From Sphingomonas sp. GC_Shp_5 (lineage in GTDB: Bacteria > Pseudomonadota > Alphaproteobacteria > Sphingomonadales > Sphingomonadaceae): 64,000 bases of DNA. The notes under the pieces were generated by a model. The model was not told where the DNA came from and ran no database searches. It was given only the letters and a program-made list of their open reading frames with translations. The stretch is taken from contig NZ_JALNUP010000019.1 of NCBI RefSeq assembly GCF_026540855.1, positions 1 to 64,000 of the forward strand, read 5' to 3'. Both the position numbers and the translations under genes were made by a program. Shown one piece after another: positions 1 through 8,005 of this stretch. Each line of letters opens with the position of its first letter. Within the stretch, counting starts at the first letter, position 1.

Positions 1-118
1 GTACCGCGGCAACCCTATTGCCAGGGGTAATGCCTTGAACTGCTGTTCTGATTTGGCCGCGTCCGCCTGTCGGGCGCCGCCGTGTCGGGTCGCGTCAGGC
101 TGATGAAGGGACGCGTTT
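1..118 (+). other. Leader of the guanidine operon, cut by the window edge
   Basis: This is the visible part of the leader before the first transporter gene. A small hairpin with arms GGCAA and TTGCC lies near bases 8-22, and a GAAGGGA ribosome site lies about 105-111. Guanidine operons are often controlled by guanidine riboswitches, but the conserved guanidine-I motifs (AGGGUUCCG, GGUCCGAGAG, GCCCGGGAG) are not seen in these bases. Any such element would have to lie further upstream. Confidence 0.35.
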
Positions 119-1216
119 ATGGTAGGTCGATCGTGGCTTGGCGGCGTGGCGGCGATAGCCGCCTTGCTGGCGCTCGGCGGCTGCAACAGCAAGCCGGCCG
201 GCTCGACAGCCGCGGGCGCGGGCGTCGCCAAGAAGGATTTCACGATCGGCTGGTCGATCTACACCGGCTGGATGCCATGGCCCTACGCCCAGCAGGCGGG
301 GATCGTGAAGAAATGGGCCGACAAGTACGGCATCAACATCCGCGTGCTGCAGGTGAACGACTATGTCGAGTCGGTGAACCAATATGCCGCCGGCAAGCTT
401 GATGGCGTGGTCGCGACGACCATGGATGCGCTCACCATCCCGGCGGCGGGCGGCAAGGATACCACCGTCCTGCTGATCGGCGATTATTCCAACGGGAATG
501 ACGGCGTGGTGCTGAAGGACGGCCGCAGCATGGCCGACATCAAGGGCCGCTCGGTCAAGCTGGTCGAGTTGTCTGTGTCGCACTTCCTGCTTGCCCGCGG
601 CCTCGAGCTGAACGGCCTCAAGCTGGCTGACGTCAAGACGGTGAACACCGGCGATGCCGATATCGTCGGCGCCTTCGCCTCGCCCAGCGTCACCGCGGTT
701 GCCACTTGGAACCCGCAACTGTCGACGATCCGGGCGACGCCGGGTGCGACCGAGGTGTTCGACAGCTCGAAGATCCCCAACGAGATCCTCGATACGCTCA
801 ACGTCAGCACCGAGACGCTTAAAGCCAATCCGAACCTCGGCAAGGCGCTCGCCGGCATCTGGTATGAGACGATGGCGATCATGGCCCGCAACGACGCCAC
901 CGGCCGCGCCGCCCGCGCTGCGATGGCCAAGGCCGCCGGCACCAGCGAGGCGAGCTTCGACGATCAGCTCAAGACCACGCATCTCTATGCCCGCGCGCAG
1001 GATGCGGTGGCCTATGCCGAGAATCCGGATCTCGTCACCGTCACCGACCGGGTTCGTCAGTTCAGCTTCGCACATGGCCTGTTCGGGCCGAGCGCCAAGT
1101 CGGTCGACGCGATCGGGATCAGCTTCCCCGGCGGCAAGGCGCTCGGCGATCCCAAGAACATCAAGCTGCGGTTCGACCCGAGCTACATGAAGCTGGCGGC
1201 GGACGGCAAGCTGTAG
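119..1216 (+). CDS. ABC transporter substrate-binding lipoprotein of the guanidine/urea carboxylase operon
   Basis: Periplasmic, lipid-anchored binding protein that should deliver the substrate (guanidine or urea) to the permease encoded next. A signal peptide ends in a lipobox L19-G20-G21-C22. The body resembles the NrtA/SsuA/TauA type of binding proteins and, more closely, the subfamily found beside urea carboxylase genes (GWSIYTGWMPWPYA near the mature N-terminus; a central segment on cis-regulated N sources is not otherwise distinctive). The length of 365 residues is normal. The ATG at 119 has GAAGGGA a few bases upstream. It is first in a nine-gene run on the plus strand. Substrate choice is inferred from the neighbours: nitrate- or taurine-type binding proteins share the fold. 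Confidence 0.85.
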   Translation: MVGRSWLGGVAAIAALLALGGCNSKPAGSTAAGAGVAKKDFTIGWSIYTGWMPWPYAQQAGIVKKWADKYGINIRVLQVNDYVESVNQYAAGKLDGVVATTMDALTIPAAGGKDTTVLLIGDYSNGNDGVVLKDGRSMADIKGRSVKLVELSVSHFLLARGLELNGLKLADVKTVNTGDADIVGAFASPSVTAVATWNPQLSTIRATPGATEVFDSSKIPNEILDTLNVSTETLKANPNLGKALAGIWYETMAIMARNDATGRAARAAMAKAAGTSEASFDDQLKTTHLYARAQDAVAYAENPDLVTVTDRVRQFSFAHGLFGPSAKSVDAIGISFPGGKALGDPKNIKLRFDPSYMKLAADGKL

Positions 1217-1276
1217 CCTAGCGCCAAGCGACGGAACGGCGACGCCGGGGCAGGGGGTCTCGGCGGAGGAGGCGAT

Positions 1277-1291
1277 GCGCCCGCAGGGCGC
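1277..1291 (+). other. Short hairpin between binding-protein and permease genes
   Basis: Perfect inverted repeat GCGCCC-gca-GGGCGC in the 146-base gap after the binding-protein gene. No T-run follows, so it is not a convincing terminator. Such hairpins often shield the upstream mRNA or lower read-through, which would make the binding protein more abundant than the permease. That role is inferred. Confidence 0.4.
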
Positions 1292-1362
1292 CGCACGGAA
1301 TGTGGGAATGCGATGAAGCTGCTGCCTGTCCATTCTGATCGCTTGCCGACGCGGCGCCGGCC

Positions 1363-2181
1363 GTGACGCGGCTGGTCGACCTGCGTCCGCGGCGGACGGT
1401 GCGGCTGCTGCTCGGCGCGCTGCCGATCCTCGCGCTGCTGCTGCTGTACCTCGTCGCCTCGGAAGCGCGGCACGCCGGCAATCCCGCCGACAAGGTGCTG
1501 CCGACCTTCGCGGCGATGGCCGAGGCCGTCCACGGCTTCACGACCGATCGCGACCCTGCTAGCGACCGCATCGTGCTCGTCGCCGACACGCTGGCGAGCC
1601 TGTACCGCCTCGGCATTGGGCTCGCCATCGCCACCGCGAGCGCGCTGATCCTTGGACTGCTGCTCGGCACCGTGCCGCTCGCCCGCGCCATCTTGGGGCC
1701 GGTTGTCGCCATCGTCGCGGTGATCCCGCCGGTCGCGGTGCTGCCGATCCTGTTCATCGTGCTCGGGCTCGACGAGGCCTCCAAGATCGCGCTGATCGCG
1801 ATCGGCATCGCGCCGTTCATGACCCGCGACCTCACCGGCTTCGTCGCCGGGCTGCCCGCCGAGCAGTTCGCCAAGGCGCAGACCTTGGGCGCGAACAGCT
1901 GGCAGATGGCGATCAGGGTCGCGCTGCCGCAACTGATGCCGCGGCTGATCGAGGCGCTGCGGCTGTCGATGGGCCCGGCCTGGGTGTTCCTGATCGCCGC
2001 CGAGGCGGTCGCCTCCGATGTCGGGCTCGGCTACCGCATCTTCCTGGTCCGTCGCTATTTCGCGATGGACATCATCCTGCCCTATGTCGCCTGGATCTCG
2101 CTGCTCGCGATCCTGGCAGACGCGCTGCTGCTGTTCGTCAGCCGGCGCGCCTTCCCCTGGGCGCACGGAGGCGGCCGATGA
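1363..2181 (+). CDS. ABC transporter permease (SsuC/NrtB type)
   Basis: Inner-membrane permease of 272 residues with about six hydrophobic segments. A cytoplasmic coupling loop begins near residue 167 (EQFAKAQTLGANSWQ...), matching the EAA loop of binding-protein-dependent permeases. It should carry guanidine or a related compound across the membrane with the adjacent ATPase. The GTG start at 1363 is chosen because the typical family N-terminus (RLVDLRPRR, then the first membrane helix) starts here. That GTG overlaps the stop of a 17-codon upstream frame (1313-1366), which may couple its translation. It overlaps the ATPase gene by ATGA. Confidence 0.88.
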   Translation: MTRLVDLRPRRTVRLLLGALPILALLLLYLVASEARHAGNPADKVLPTFAAMAEAVHGFTTDRDPASDRIVLVADTLASLYRLGIGLAIATASALILGLLLGTVPLARAILGPVVAIVAVIPPVAVLPILFIVLGLDEASKIALIAIGIAPFMTRDLTGFVAGLPAEQFAKAQTLGANSWQMAIRVALPQLMPRLIEALRLSMGPAWVFLIAAEAVASDVGLGYRIFLVRRYFAMDIILPYVAWISLLAILADALLLFVSRRAFPWAHGGGR

Positions 2182-2966
2182 TCCCGCTGCTCGAATTGCG
2201 CGACATCTGGGTCGAATATGGCGACAAGATCGTGCTCGAGCGGGTCTCGCTCCAGCTCAATGAGGGCAGCTTCGTCGCCGTGGTTGGCCCATCAGGTGCC
2301 GGCAAGAGCACCTTCCTGCGACTGATCCTGGGGCAGGAGGCGCCTACCCGGGGCCAGGTGCTGCTGGCGGGCACGCCGATGCGCGCCGAATGCGGCCCGG
2401 ATCGTGGCGTCGTGTTCCAGCGCTATTCGGTGTTCCCGCACCTCACCGCGCTCGGCAACGTCCTGTTCGGGATCGAATGCGCGCAGGCGCCGGTGACGGC
2501 GCGGCTGTTCGGCGCGCAGCGGCGCGCGGCGCGCGACACCGCGATCGCGATGCTCGCCGCCGTCGGCCTCGAGCACAGCCTCGATGTCTACCCGGCGCAG
2601 ATGTCGGGCGGCATGCAGCAGCGGCTCGCGATCGCGCAGGCGCTCGTCAAGCACCCGCGGGTCCTGCTGCTCGACGAGCCGTTCGGCGCGCTCGATCCCG
2701 GCATCCGCCTCGACATGCACGCGCTGATCACCCGATTGTGGGCCGAGCATGGGCTGACCATCGTCATGGTGACCCACGACATCGGCGAGGCGTTCAAGCT
2801 CGGCACCCGCGTGCTCGCCTTCGACAAGCGCCGGCACGACCCGCATGCGCCGCACCGCTTCGGCGCCACCGTGACCTATGATCTGTCGCTCGATCGCAAG
2901 ACCCTGCCGCCGCCGGCGCTGGTCGACGCGCTCGGCGGCGAGCTTGCACAGAGAGACCTCGCATGA
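2178..2966 (+). CDS. ABC transporter ATP-binding protein
   Basis: Cytoplasmic ATPase of 262 residues energising the transporter. It has Walker A GPSGAGKST at residues 37-45, Q-loop region VVFQRYSVFPHLT, ABC signature MSGGMQQR at 142-149, Walker B VLLLDE ending at E167, and the H-loop in VMVTHDIGEA. This is the NrtD/SsuB/TauB class. Its start overlaps the permease stop (ATGA), and its own stop overlaps the next ATG in the same way, so translation of the cluster is tightly coupled. Confidence 0.92.
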   Translation: MIPLLELRDIWVEYGDKIVLERVSLQLNEGSFVAVVGPSGAGKSTFLRLILGQEAPTRGQVLLAGTPMRAECGPDRGVVFQRYSVFPHLTALGNVLFGIECAQAPVTARLFGAQRRAARDTAIAMLAAVGLEHSLDVYPAQMSGGMQQRLAIAQALVKHPRVLLLDEPFGALDPGIRLDMHALITRLWAEHGLTIVMVTHDIGEAFKLGTRVLAFDKRRHDPHAPHRFGATVTYDLSLDRKTLPPPALVDALGGELAQRDLA

Positions 2967-3772
2967 CGACCAGCACCGCCGATCCGTCCGGCGCCCGTGA
3001 ACACGCCCGCGCCATGGCGGGCACAAGGGTCGAGGCGATGCCGACGCTCCCCGCCGCCGCGGCCGACGCGCCCGGCACCGTCACCTGGGAAGAGACGATC
3101 GCCGCGGGCGGCTATGCATCACGCCGCGTGGCGCGCGGCAGCCGGTTGCGGCTGATCGATCTCGCCGGCGATGCCTGCGCCTCGATGCTGCTGTTCAACG
3201 CCGAGATGCCCACCGAGCGGCTCAACGTCGCCGACACGCTGAAGGTGCAGTGGAACGGTTATCTCGGTGCCGGCCGCCTGCTGCTGTCGGATCTCGGCCG
3301 GGTGATGATGAGCATCCTCGAAGACGATGCCGGCACTCACGATGCGTTCTGCGGCGCCTCCAATGAGGCCTCGAACGCGCGGACCTACGGCAGTGGCAAG
3401 AACTATGGATCGCAGCCCAACGCCCGCGACCGCTTCATGCTTGGCGTCGCCAAGCACGGGCTCGGCCGCAAGGACGTCCACCCCTGCATCAACTGGTTCA
3501 AGGGCGTGCGCGTCGCTGAGGACGGCACCACCGAGCCGCAGATCGGTCCGTTCGCGGTCGGGCGCACGCTGCTGCTGCGCGCCGAGATGGAGCTGATCGT
3601 GGTGATCGCCAATTGCCCCCATGTGCTCGACACACGGCCCGGCTATGCCGTCACCCCGTTGCGCGCGACCGCCTGGCGCGGCGACCCGGCGGCGGCCGAT
3701 GACGCGATCCGCACCGCGACGCCGGAGGGCCTGCGCGCCTTCCTCAACACCGACGATCTGTATGCGCGCTGA
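2963..3772 (+). CDS. DUF1989 protein, carboxyguanidine deiminase subunit (urea carboxylase-associated protein 2)
   Basis: Cytoplasmic protein of 269 residues belonging to the DUF1989 family, long called urea carboxylase-associated protein 2. In guanidine-degrading bacteria two such proteins form a deiminase that turns carboxyguanidine into allophanate. Family features seen are GDACASMLLFNAE, YGSGKNYGSQPNARDRF, HPCINWFKGV and the C-terminal VVIANCPHVLD, with Cys and His residues that could hold a metal. It starts in an ATGA overlap with the ATPase gene and is followed by its smaller paralogue. Assignment of the deiminase role is from published work on the family, not from anything unique to this sequence. 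Confidence 0.85.
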   Translation: MTTSTADPSGAREHARAMAGTRVEAMPTLPAAAADAPGTVTWEETIAAGGYASRRVARGSRLRLIDLAGDACASMLLFNAEMPTERLNVADTLKVQWNGYLGAGRLLLSDLGRVMMSILEDDAGTHDAFCGASNEASNARTYGSGKNYGSQPNARDRFMLGVAKHGLGRKDVHPCINWFKGVRVAEDGTTEPQIGPFAVGRTLLLRAEMELIVVIANCPHVLDTRPGYAVTPLRATAWRGDPAAADDAIRTATPEGLRAFLNTDDLYAR

Positions 3773-3785
3773 AGAGATGACCACC

Positions 3786-4400
3786 ATGACCATGCCCGGC
3801 ACCATCCGCCACGACGAGACCGTGCCTGCGCGCGCGCCGTGGATGCACCGCATCAACGCCGGCGAGACGCTGCGCATCATCGATCTCGAGGGCAATCAGG
3901 CGGTCGACTTCCTGATGTACGCCGCCGCCGACGATGCCGAGCGCTACAGCGCGCAGGACACGATCGCGGCGCAGCGCAACCTGTTCTTGCGGACGGGTAC
4001 GGTGCTTCTGTCCAACGAAGGGCGCCCGATGATGACGATTACCGGCACCAACGTCGCCTATCACGACACGATCGGCGGCGCCTGCTCCTGCGAATCCAAC
4101 ACCCTCCGCTACGGTCATCACACCAAGTCGCAGCATAGCTGCGTCGACAATTTCCTCGACGCGAATGTCCGCGCCGGCCGCGGCAAGCGCGACATGGTGT
4201 CGAACATCAACTTCTTCATGAACGTGCCGGTCGAGGCCGACGGCACGCTCGGGATCGTCGACGGCATTTCGGCGCCGGGGCTGACGGTCGACCTGCGCGC
4301 GGAGATGGACGTGATCGTCGTCGTCTCCAACTGCCCGCAGATCAACAATCCGTGCAACGGCTTCAACCCGACGCCCGTGCGCATGCTGGTGTCGGCGTGA
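3786..4400 (+). CDS. DUF1989 protein, second carboxyguanidine deiminase subunit (urea carboxylase-associated protein 1)
   Basis: Smaller DUF1989 paralogue (204 residues from this start). It keeps the family motifs DLEGNQAVDFLMY, GGACSCESNTLRYG, HSCVDNFL, NINFFMNV and VVVSNCPQINNPCN. It probably pairs with the preceding protein to deiminate carboxyguanidine. The start at 3786 is chosen because GAAGAG lies nine bases before it; in-frame ATGs at 3777 and 3762 are possible but lack a well-placed ribosome site. Its TGA overlaps the ATG of the carboxylase gene (TGATG). The pair of DUF1989 genes is what separates a guanidine operon from a plain urea carboxylase/allophanate hydrolase pair. Confidence 0.85.
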   Translation: MTMPGTIRHDETVPARAPWMHRINAGETLRIIDLEGNQAVDFLMYAAADDAERYSAQDTIAAQRNLFLRTGTVLLSNEGRPMMTITGTNVAYHDTIGGACSCESNTLRYGHHTKSQHSCVDNFLDANVRAGRGKRDMVSNINFFMNVPVEADGTLGIVDGISAPGLTVDLRAEMDVIVVVSNCPQINNPCNGFNPTPVRMLVSA

Positions 4401-7400
4401 TGTTCACGAAAGTCCTTATCGCCAATCGCGGCGCGATCGCCTGCCGCATCATCCGTACGCTCAAGGACATGGGCGTCGGTTCGGTCGCCGTGTTCAGCGA
4501 CGCCGATGCCAGCTCCGCGCACGTCGCGCAGGCCGACGAAGCTGTGCGCATCGGCCCCGCGCCCGCGGCGGAAAGCTATCTCAATGTCGAGGCGATCCTC
4601 GCCGCGGCCGAGGCGACCGGCGCGCAGGCGATCCACCCGGGCTACGGCTTCCTGTCCGAGAACACCGCCTTCGCCGAAGCGTGCGCGGCGCGCGGCATCG
4701 CCTTTATCGGCCCGACGCCCGACAATATCCGCGCGTTCGGGCTGAAGCATACCGCGCGCGATCTCGCCGCCGCACAGGGCGTGCCGCTCGCGCCGGGGAC
4801 CGACCTGCTGCGCGATCAGGACGCGGCAGTCGAGGCAGCCGCCGCGATCGGCTACCCCGTGATCCTCAAGGCGACCGCCGGCGGCGGCGGCATCGGCATG
4901 AAGGTGTGCGCGGACGAAGCCGACATCCGCGAGGGCTTCGCCACCGTCGCCCGCCTCGGCGCGGGCAATTTCGGCGACGGCGGCGTGTTCCTCGAACGCT
5001 ATGTCGCGCGTGCGCGGCATATCGAGGTGCAGGTGTTCGGCGATGGCGCCGGTCATGTCGTGGCACTCGGCGAACGCGATTGCTCGCTCCAGCGCCGCAA
5101 CCAGAAGGTGGTGGAGGAAACCCCGGCGCCGCTGCTCCCCGCCGCCACGCGGCAGGCGCTGATCGACGCCGCGGTGCGCCTCACCAGCGCCGCGCACTAT
5201 CTCTCGGCGGGGACGGTCGAGTTCCTCTACGATTCCGAACGCGACGACTTCTTCTTCCTCGAGGTCAACACCCGGCTGCAGGTTGAGCACGGCATCACCG
5301 AGCAGGTGACCGGCGTCGACCTCGTCGCCTGGATGGTGCGCGGCGCGGCCGGGGACTTCGCGTTCCTCAACGGCTTCGAGGCCAAGCCCGAGGGCGCGTC
5401 GATCCAGATCCGCCTCTATGCCGAGGATCCCGCGCAGGATTACCGCCCGAGCTCGGGCCGCCTCGTCGGCGTGTCCTTCCCGCAAGGCCCGCGCGTCGAC
5501 AGCTGGATCGCCGCCGGCACCGAGGTGTCGGCCTGGTACGACCCGATGCTTGCCAAGCTGATCGTCACCGCCCCTACGCGCGACGCCGCAGTGGCGGCGA
5601 TCCAGGACGCGCTCGACCACACGATGATCGCCGGAATCGAGACCAATCTCGACTGGCTGCGTACCGTCGTGCGCTCTGACGTGTTCACCAGCGGCGAAGT
5701 ATCGACACGTGCGCTTGCCGACATCGCCTATACGCCGCGGACGATCCGCGTGCTCGCCGGCGGTGCCTCGACCACGGTGCAGGACTATCCCGGCCGCCTG
5801 GGGCTCTGGGACATCGGCGTGCCGCCGTCGGGGCCGATGGACGCGCTCGCCTTCCGCCTCGGCAACCGCCTGCTCGGCAACGACGAGGGCACCGCAGGAC
5901 TCGAGATCACCGCCGCCGGGCCGACGCTGTTCTTCAACACGCCCACGCGCCTGTGCCTGACCGGCGCCGACTTCGGTGCGAGCCTCGATGGCGCGCCGGT
6001 CGCTACCTACCTCCCCATCGACATCGCCGCCGGCCAGACGCTCAAGATCGGACGCGTCACCGGCGGCGGCATGCGCGGCTATATCGCGGTCGCGGGCGGG
6101 CTCGACGTGCCGCTGTTCCTCGGCAGCCGCAGCGCCTTCACGCTCGGCGAGTTCGGCGGCCATGCCGGTCGCGCGGTGATGACCGGCGACACGCTGCACC
6201 TCGCCCGCACCGATCCGGCGCAGGCACCGACCGCCGCGCTGGCCCCCGCGGACCAGCCCGCGATCACGCGCGAATGGACGCTGGCGGTGCTCTACGGCCC
6301 ACATGGCGCGCCCGATTTCTTCACGCCCGACGACATCGCGATGCTGCGCGAGACCGCGTGGAAGGTGCATTACAATTCCAACCGCACCGGCGTGCGCCTG
6401 CTCGGCCCCAAGCCGCATTGGGCGCGCCAGGACGGCGGCGAGGCGGGGCTGCATCCGTCGAATATCCACGACAATGCCTATGCGATCGGCGCGGTCGATT
6501 TCACCGGCGACATGCCGATCATCCTCGGCCCCGACGGCCCGTCGCTCGGCGGCTTCGTCTGCCCGTTCGTGGTCGCGCAGGCGGATCTGTGGAAGGTCGG
6601 CCAGCTCGCCCCCGGCGACAGCGTCCGCTTCCTCCCCATCGACAATGCAACCGCGGTCGCCGCCGAAGTGGCGCAGGATCAACTGGTCGCCACGCTCGCC
6701 GGCGCGCCGGCGCATGACGTGGCAGACCATCTCGGCTCGCCGATCCTGCGCGCGATCGACGCGCAGGGCGTGCGCCCCGCCGTCACCTATCGCCAGCAGG
6801 GCGATCGCAACCTGCTCGTCGAATACGGCCCGATCATGCTCGATCTCGAGCTGCGGCTGCGCGTCCACGCGCTGATGCTCGAGATCGACACGTTGGGCCT
6901 GCCCGGCATCATCGACGTGACGCCCGGCATCCGCTCGCTGCAAATCCATTACGACAGCCGCCAGCTGAGCCAGGCCGCCTTGCTCGACGCGCTCGCCGCG
7001 GCTGAGGATCGGCTCGGCGGGCTCGACGATTTCGAGATCCCCTCGCGCGTCGTCTATCTGCCGCTGTCGTGGAAAGATCCGGCGATCTACCAGACGATCG
7101 ACAAGTACATGGAGTCGGTGCGCGACGACGCGCCCTGGTGCCCCGACAATATCGAGTTCATTCGCCGCGTGAACGGGCTCAAGAGCATCGACGACGTTCA
7201 GCGGATCGTGTTCGACGCCGAATATCTCGTGATGGGTCTCGGCGACGTCTATCTCGGCGCGCCGGTGGCGACGCCGATCGACCCGCGCCACCGCCTCGTC
7301 ACCACGAAGTACAATCCGGCGCGCACCTGGACCCCGCCCAACGTCGTCGGCATCGGTGGCGCCTATATGTGCATTTACGGGATGGAGGGCCCGGGCGGTT

Positions 7401-8005
7401 ACCAGCTGTTCGGCCGCACCATTCAGGTGTGGAACGCCTGGCGCCAAACCGACGCGTTCCGCGACGGCAAACCGTGGCTGCTGCGCTTCTTCGACCGAAT
7501 CCGCTTCTTCCCCGTCAGCCATGACGAGCTGGCCGAATGGCGCCGCGACTTTCCGCTCGGCCGTCGCGCGATTCGCATCGAGGAGGAGGTGTTCCGCCTT
7601 TCCGAATATCGCGCCTTCCTCGCCGACAATGCCGGCTCGATCGACGCGTTCCAGGCGCAGCGACAGGCCGCGTTCGACGAGGAGCGCGCCGACTGGGAGC
7701 GTTCCGGTGAGTTCGACCGCGTTGCCGCGCTGACCGAAGAGGCCGGTGGCGGCGCCGCGGTCGCCGAGATCGACCTGCCCGACGGCTGCGAGCTGGTTGA
7801 AGCCCCGTTCGGCGGCAGCCTGTGGAAATTGCTCGTCGCCGAGGGTGCGCATGTCACGGCGGGCGAGACAATCGCCGTGATCGAGGCCATGAAGATGGAA
7901 TCGGCCGTGACCAGCCCGGTCAGCGGCACGGTGCGCCGCCTGTATGTGCAGGAAAAGCAGCCGCTCGCACCCGGCGGCGCGATGCTGGCGGTGGAGGTGG
8001 CATGA
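4400..8005 (+). CDS. Biotin-dependent guanidine (urea) carboxylase
   Basis: Large ATP- and biotin-dependent carboxylase of 1201 residues acting in the cytoplasm. Domains in order: biotin carboxylase (about 1-445, with the glycine-rich KATAGGGGIGMKV loop and EVNTRLQVEH), the KipA/AHS2 carboxyltransferase half (about 447-750, starting LAGGASTTVQDYPGR), the KipI/AHS1 half (about 790-1060), and a C-terminal biotinyl domain with AMKME and biotin-acceptor Lys1165. This is the normal architecture and length. The two adjacent DUF1989 genes favour guanidine as substrate over urea, since carboxyguanidine must be deiminated before allophanate hydrolase can act. The ATG at 4400 overlaps the preceding stop. 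Confidence 0.92.
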   Translation: MFTKVLIANRGAIACRIIRTLKDMGVGSVAVFSDADASSAHVAQADEAVRIGPAPAAESYLNVEAILAAAEATGAQAIHPGYGFLSENTAFAEACAARGIAFIGPTPDNIRAFGLKHTARDLAAAQGVPLAPGTDLLRDQDAAVEAAAAIGYPVILKATAGGGGIGMKVCADEADIREGFATVARLGAGNFGDGGVFLERYVARARHIEVQVFGDGAGHVVALGERDCSLQRRNQKVVEETPAPLLPAATRQALIDAAVRLTSAAHYLSAGTVEFLYDSERDDFFFLEVNTRLQVEHGITEQVTGVDLVAWMVRGAAGDFAFLNGFEAKPEGASIQIRLYAEDPAQDYRPSSGRLVGVSFPQGPRVDSWIAAGTEVSAWYDPMLAKLIVTAPTRDAAVAAIQDALDHTMIAGIETNLDWLRTVVRSDVFTSGEVSTRALADIAYTPRTIRVLAGGASTTVQDYPGRLGLWDIGVPPSGPMDALAFRLGNRLLGNDEGTAGLEITAAGPTLFFNTPTRLCLTGADFGASLDGAPVATYLPIDIAAGQTLKIGRVTGGGMRGYIAVAGGLDVPLFLGSRSAFTLGEFGGHAGRAVMTGDTLHLARTDPAQAPTAALAPADQPAITREWTLAVLYGPHGAPDFFTPDDIAMLRETAWKVHYNSNRTGVRLLGPKPHWARQDGGEAGLHPSNIHDNAYAIGAVDFTGDMPIILGPDGPSLGGFVCPFVVAQADLWKVGQLAPGDSVRFLPIDNATAVAAEVAQDQLVATLAGAPAHDVADHLGSPILRAIDAQGVRPAVTYRQQGDRNLLVEYGPIMLDLELRLRVHALMLEIDTLGLPGIIDVTPGIRSLQIHYDSRQLSQAALLDALAAAEDRLGGLDDFEIPSRVVYLPLSWKDPAIYQTIDKYMESVRDDAPWCPDNIEFIRRVNGLKSIDDVQRIVFDAEYLVMGLGDVYLGAPVATPIDPRHRLVTTKYNPARTWTPPNVVGIGGAYMCIYGMEGPGGYQLFGRTIQVWNAWRQTDAFRDGKPWLLRFFDRIRFFPVSHDELAEWRRDFPLGRRAIRIEEEVFRLSEYRAFLADNAGSIDAFQAQRQAAFDEERADWERSGEFDRVAALTEEAGGGAAVAEIDLPDGCELVEAPFGGSLWKLLVAEGAHVTAGETIAVIEAMKMESAVTSPVSGTVRRLYVQEKQPLAPGGAMLAVEVA

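Noticed and set aside
1..118. Possible guanidine-I riboswitch
   Set aside because: None of its conserved sequence blocks is present in the visible leader.
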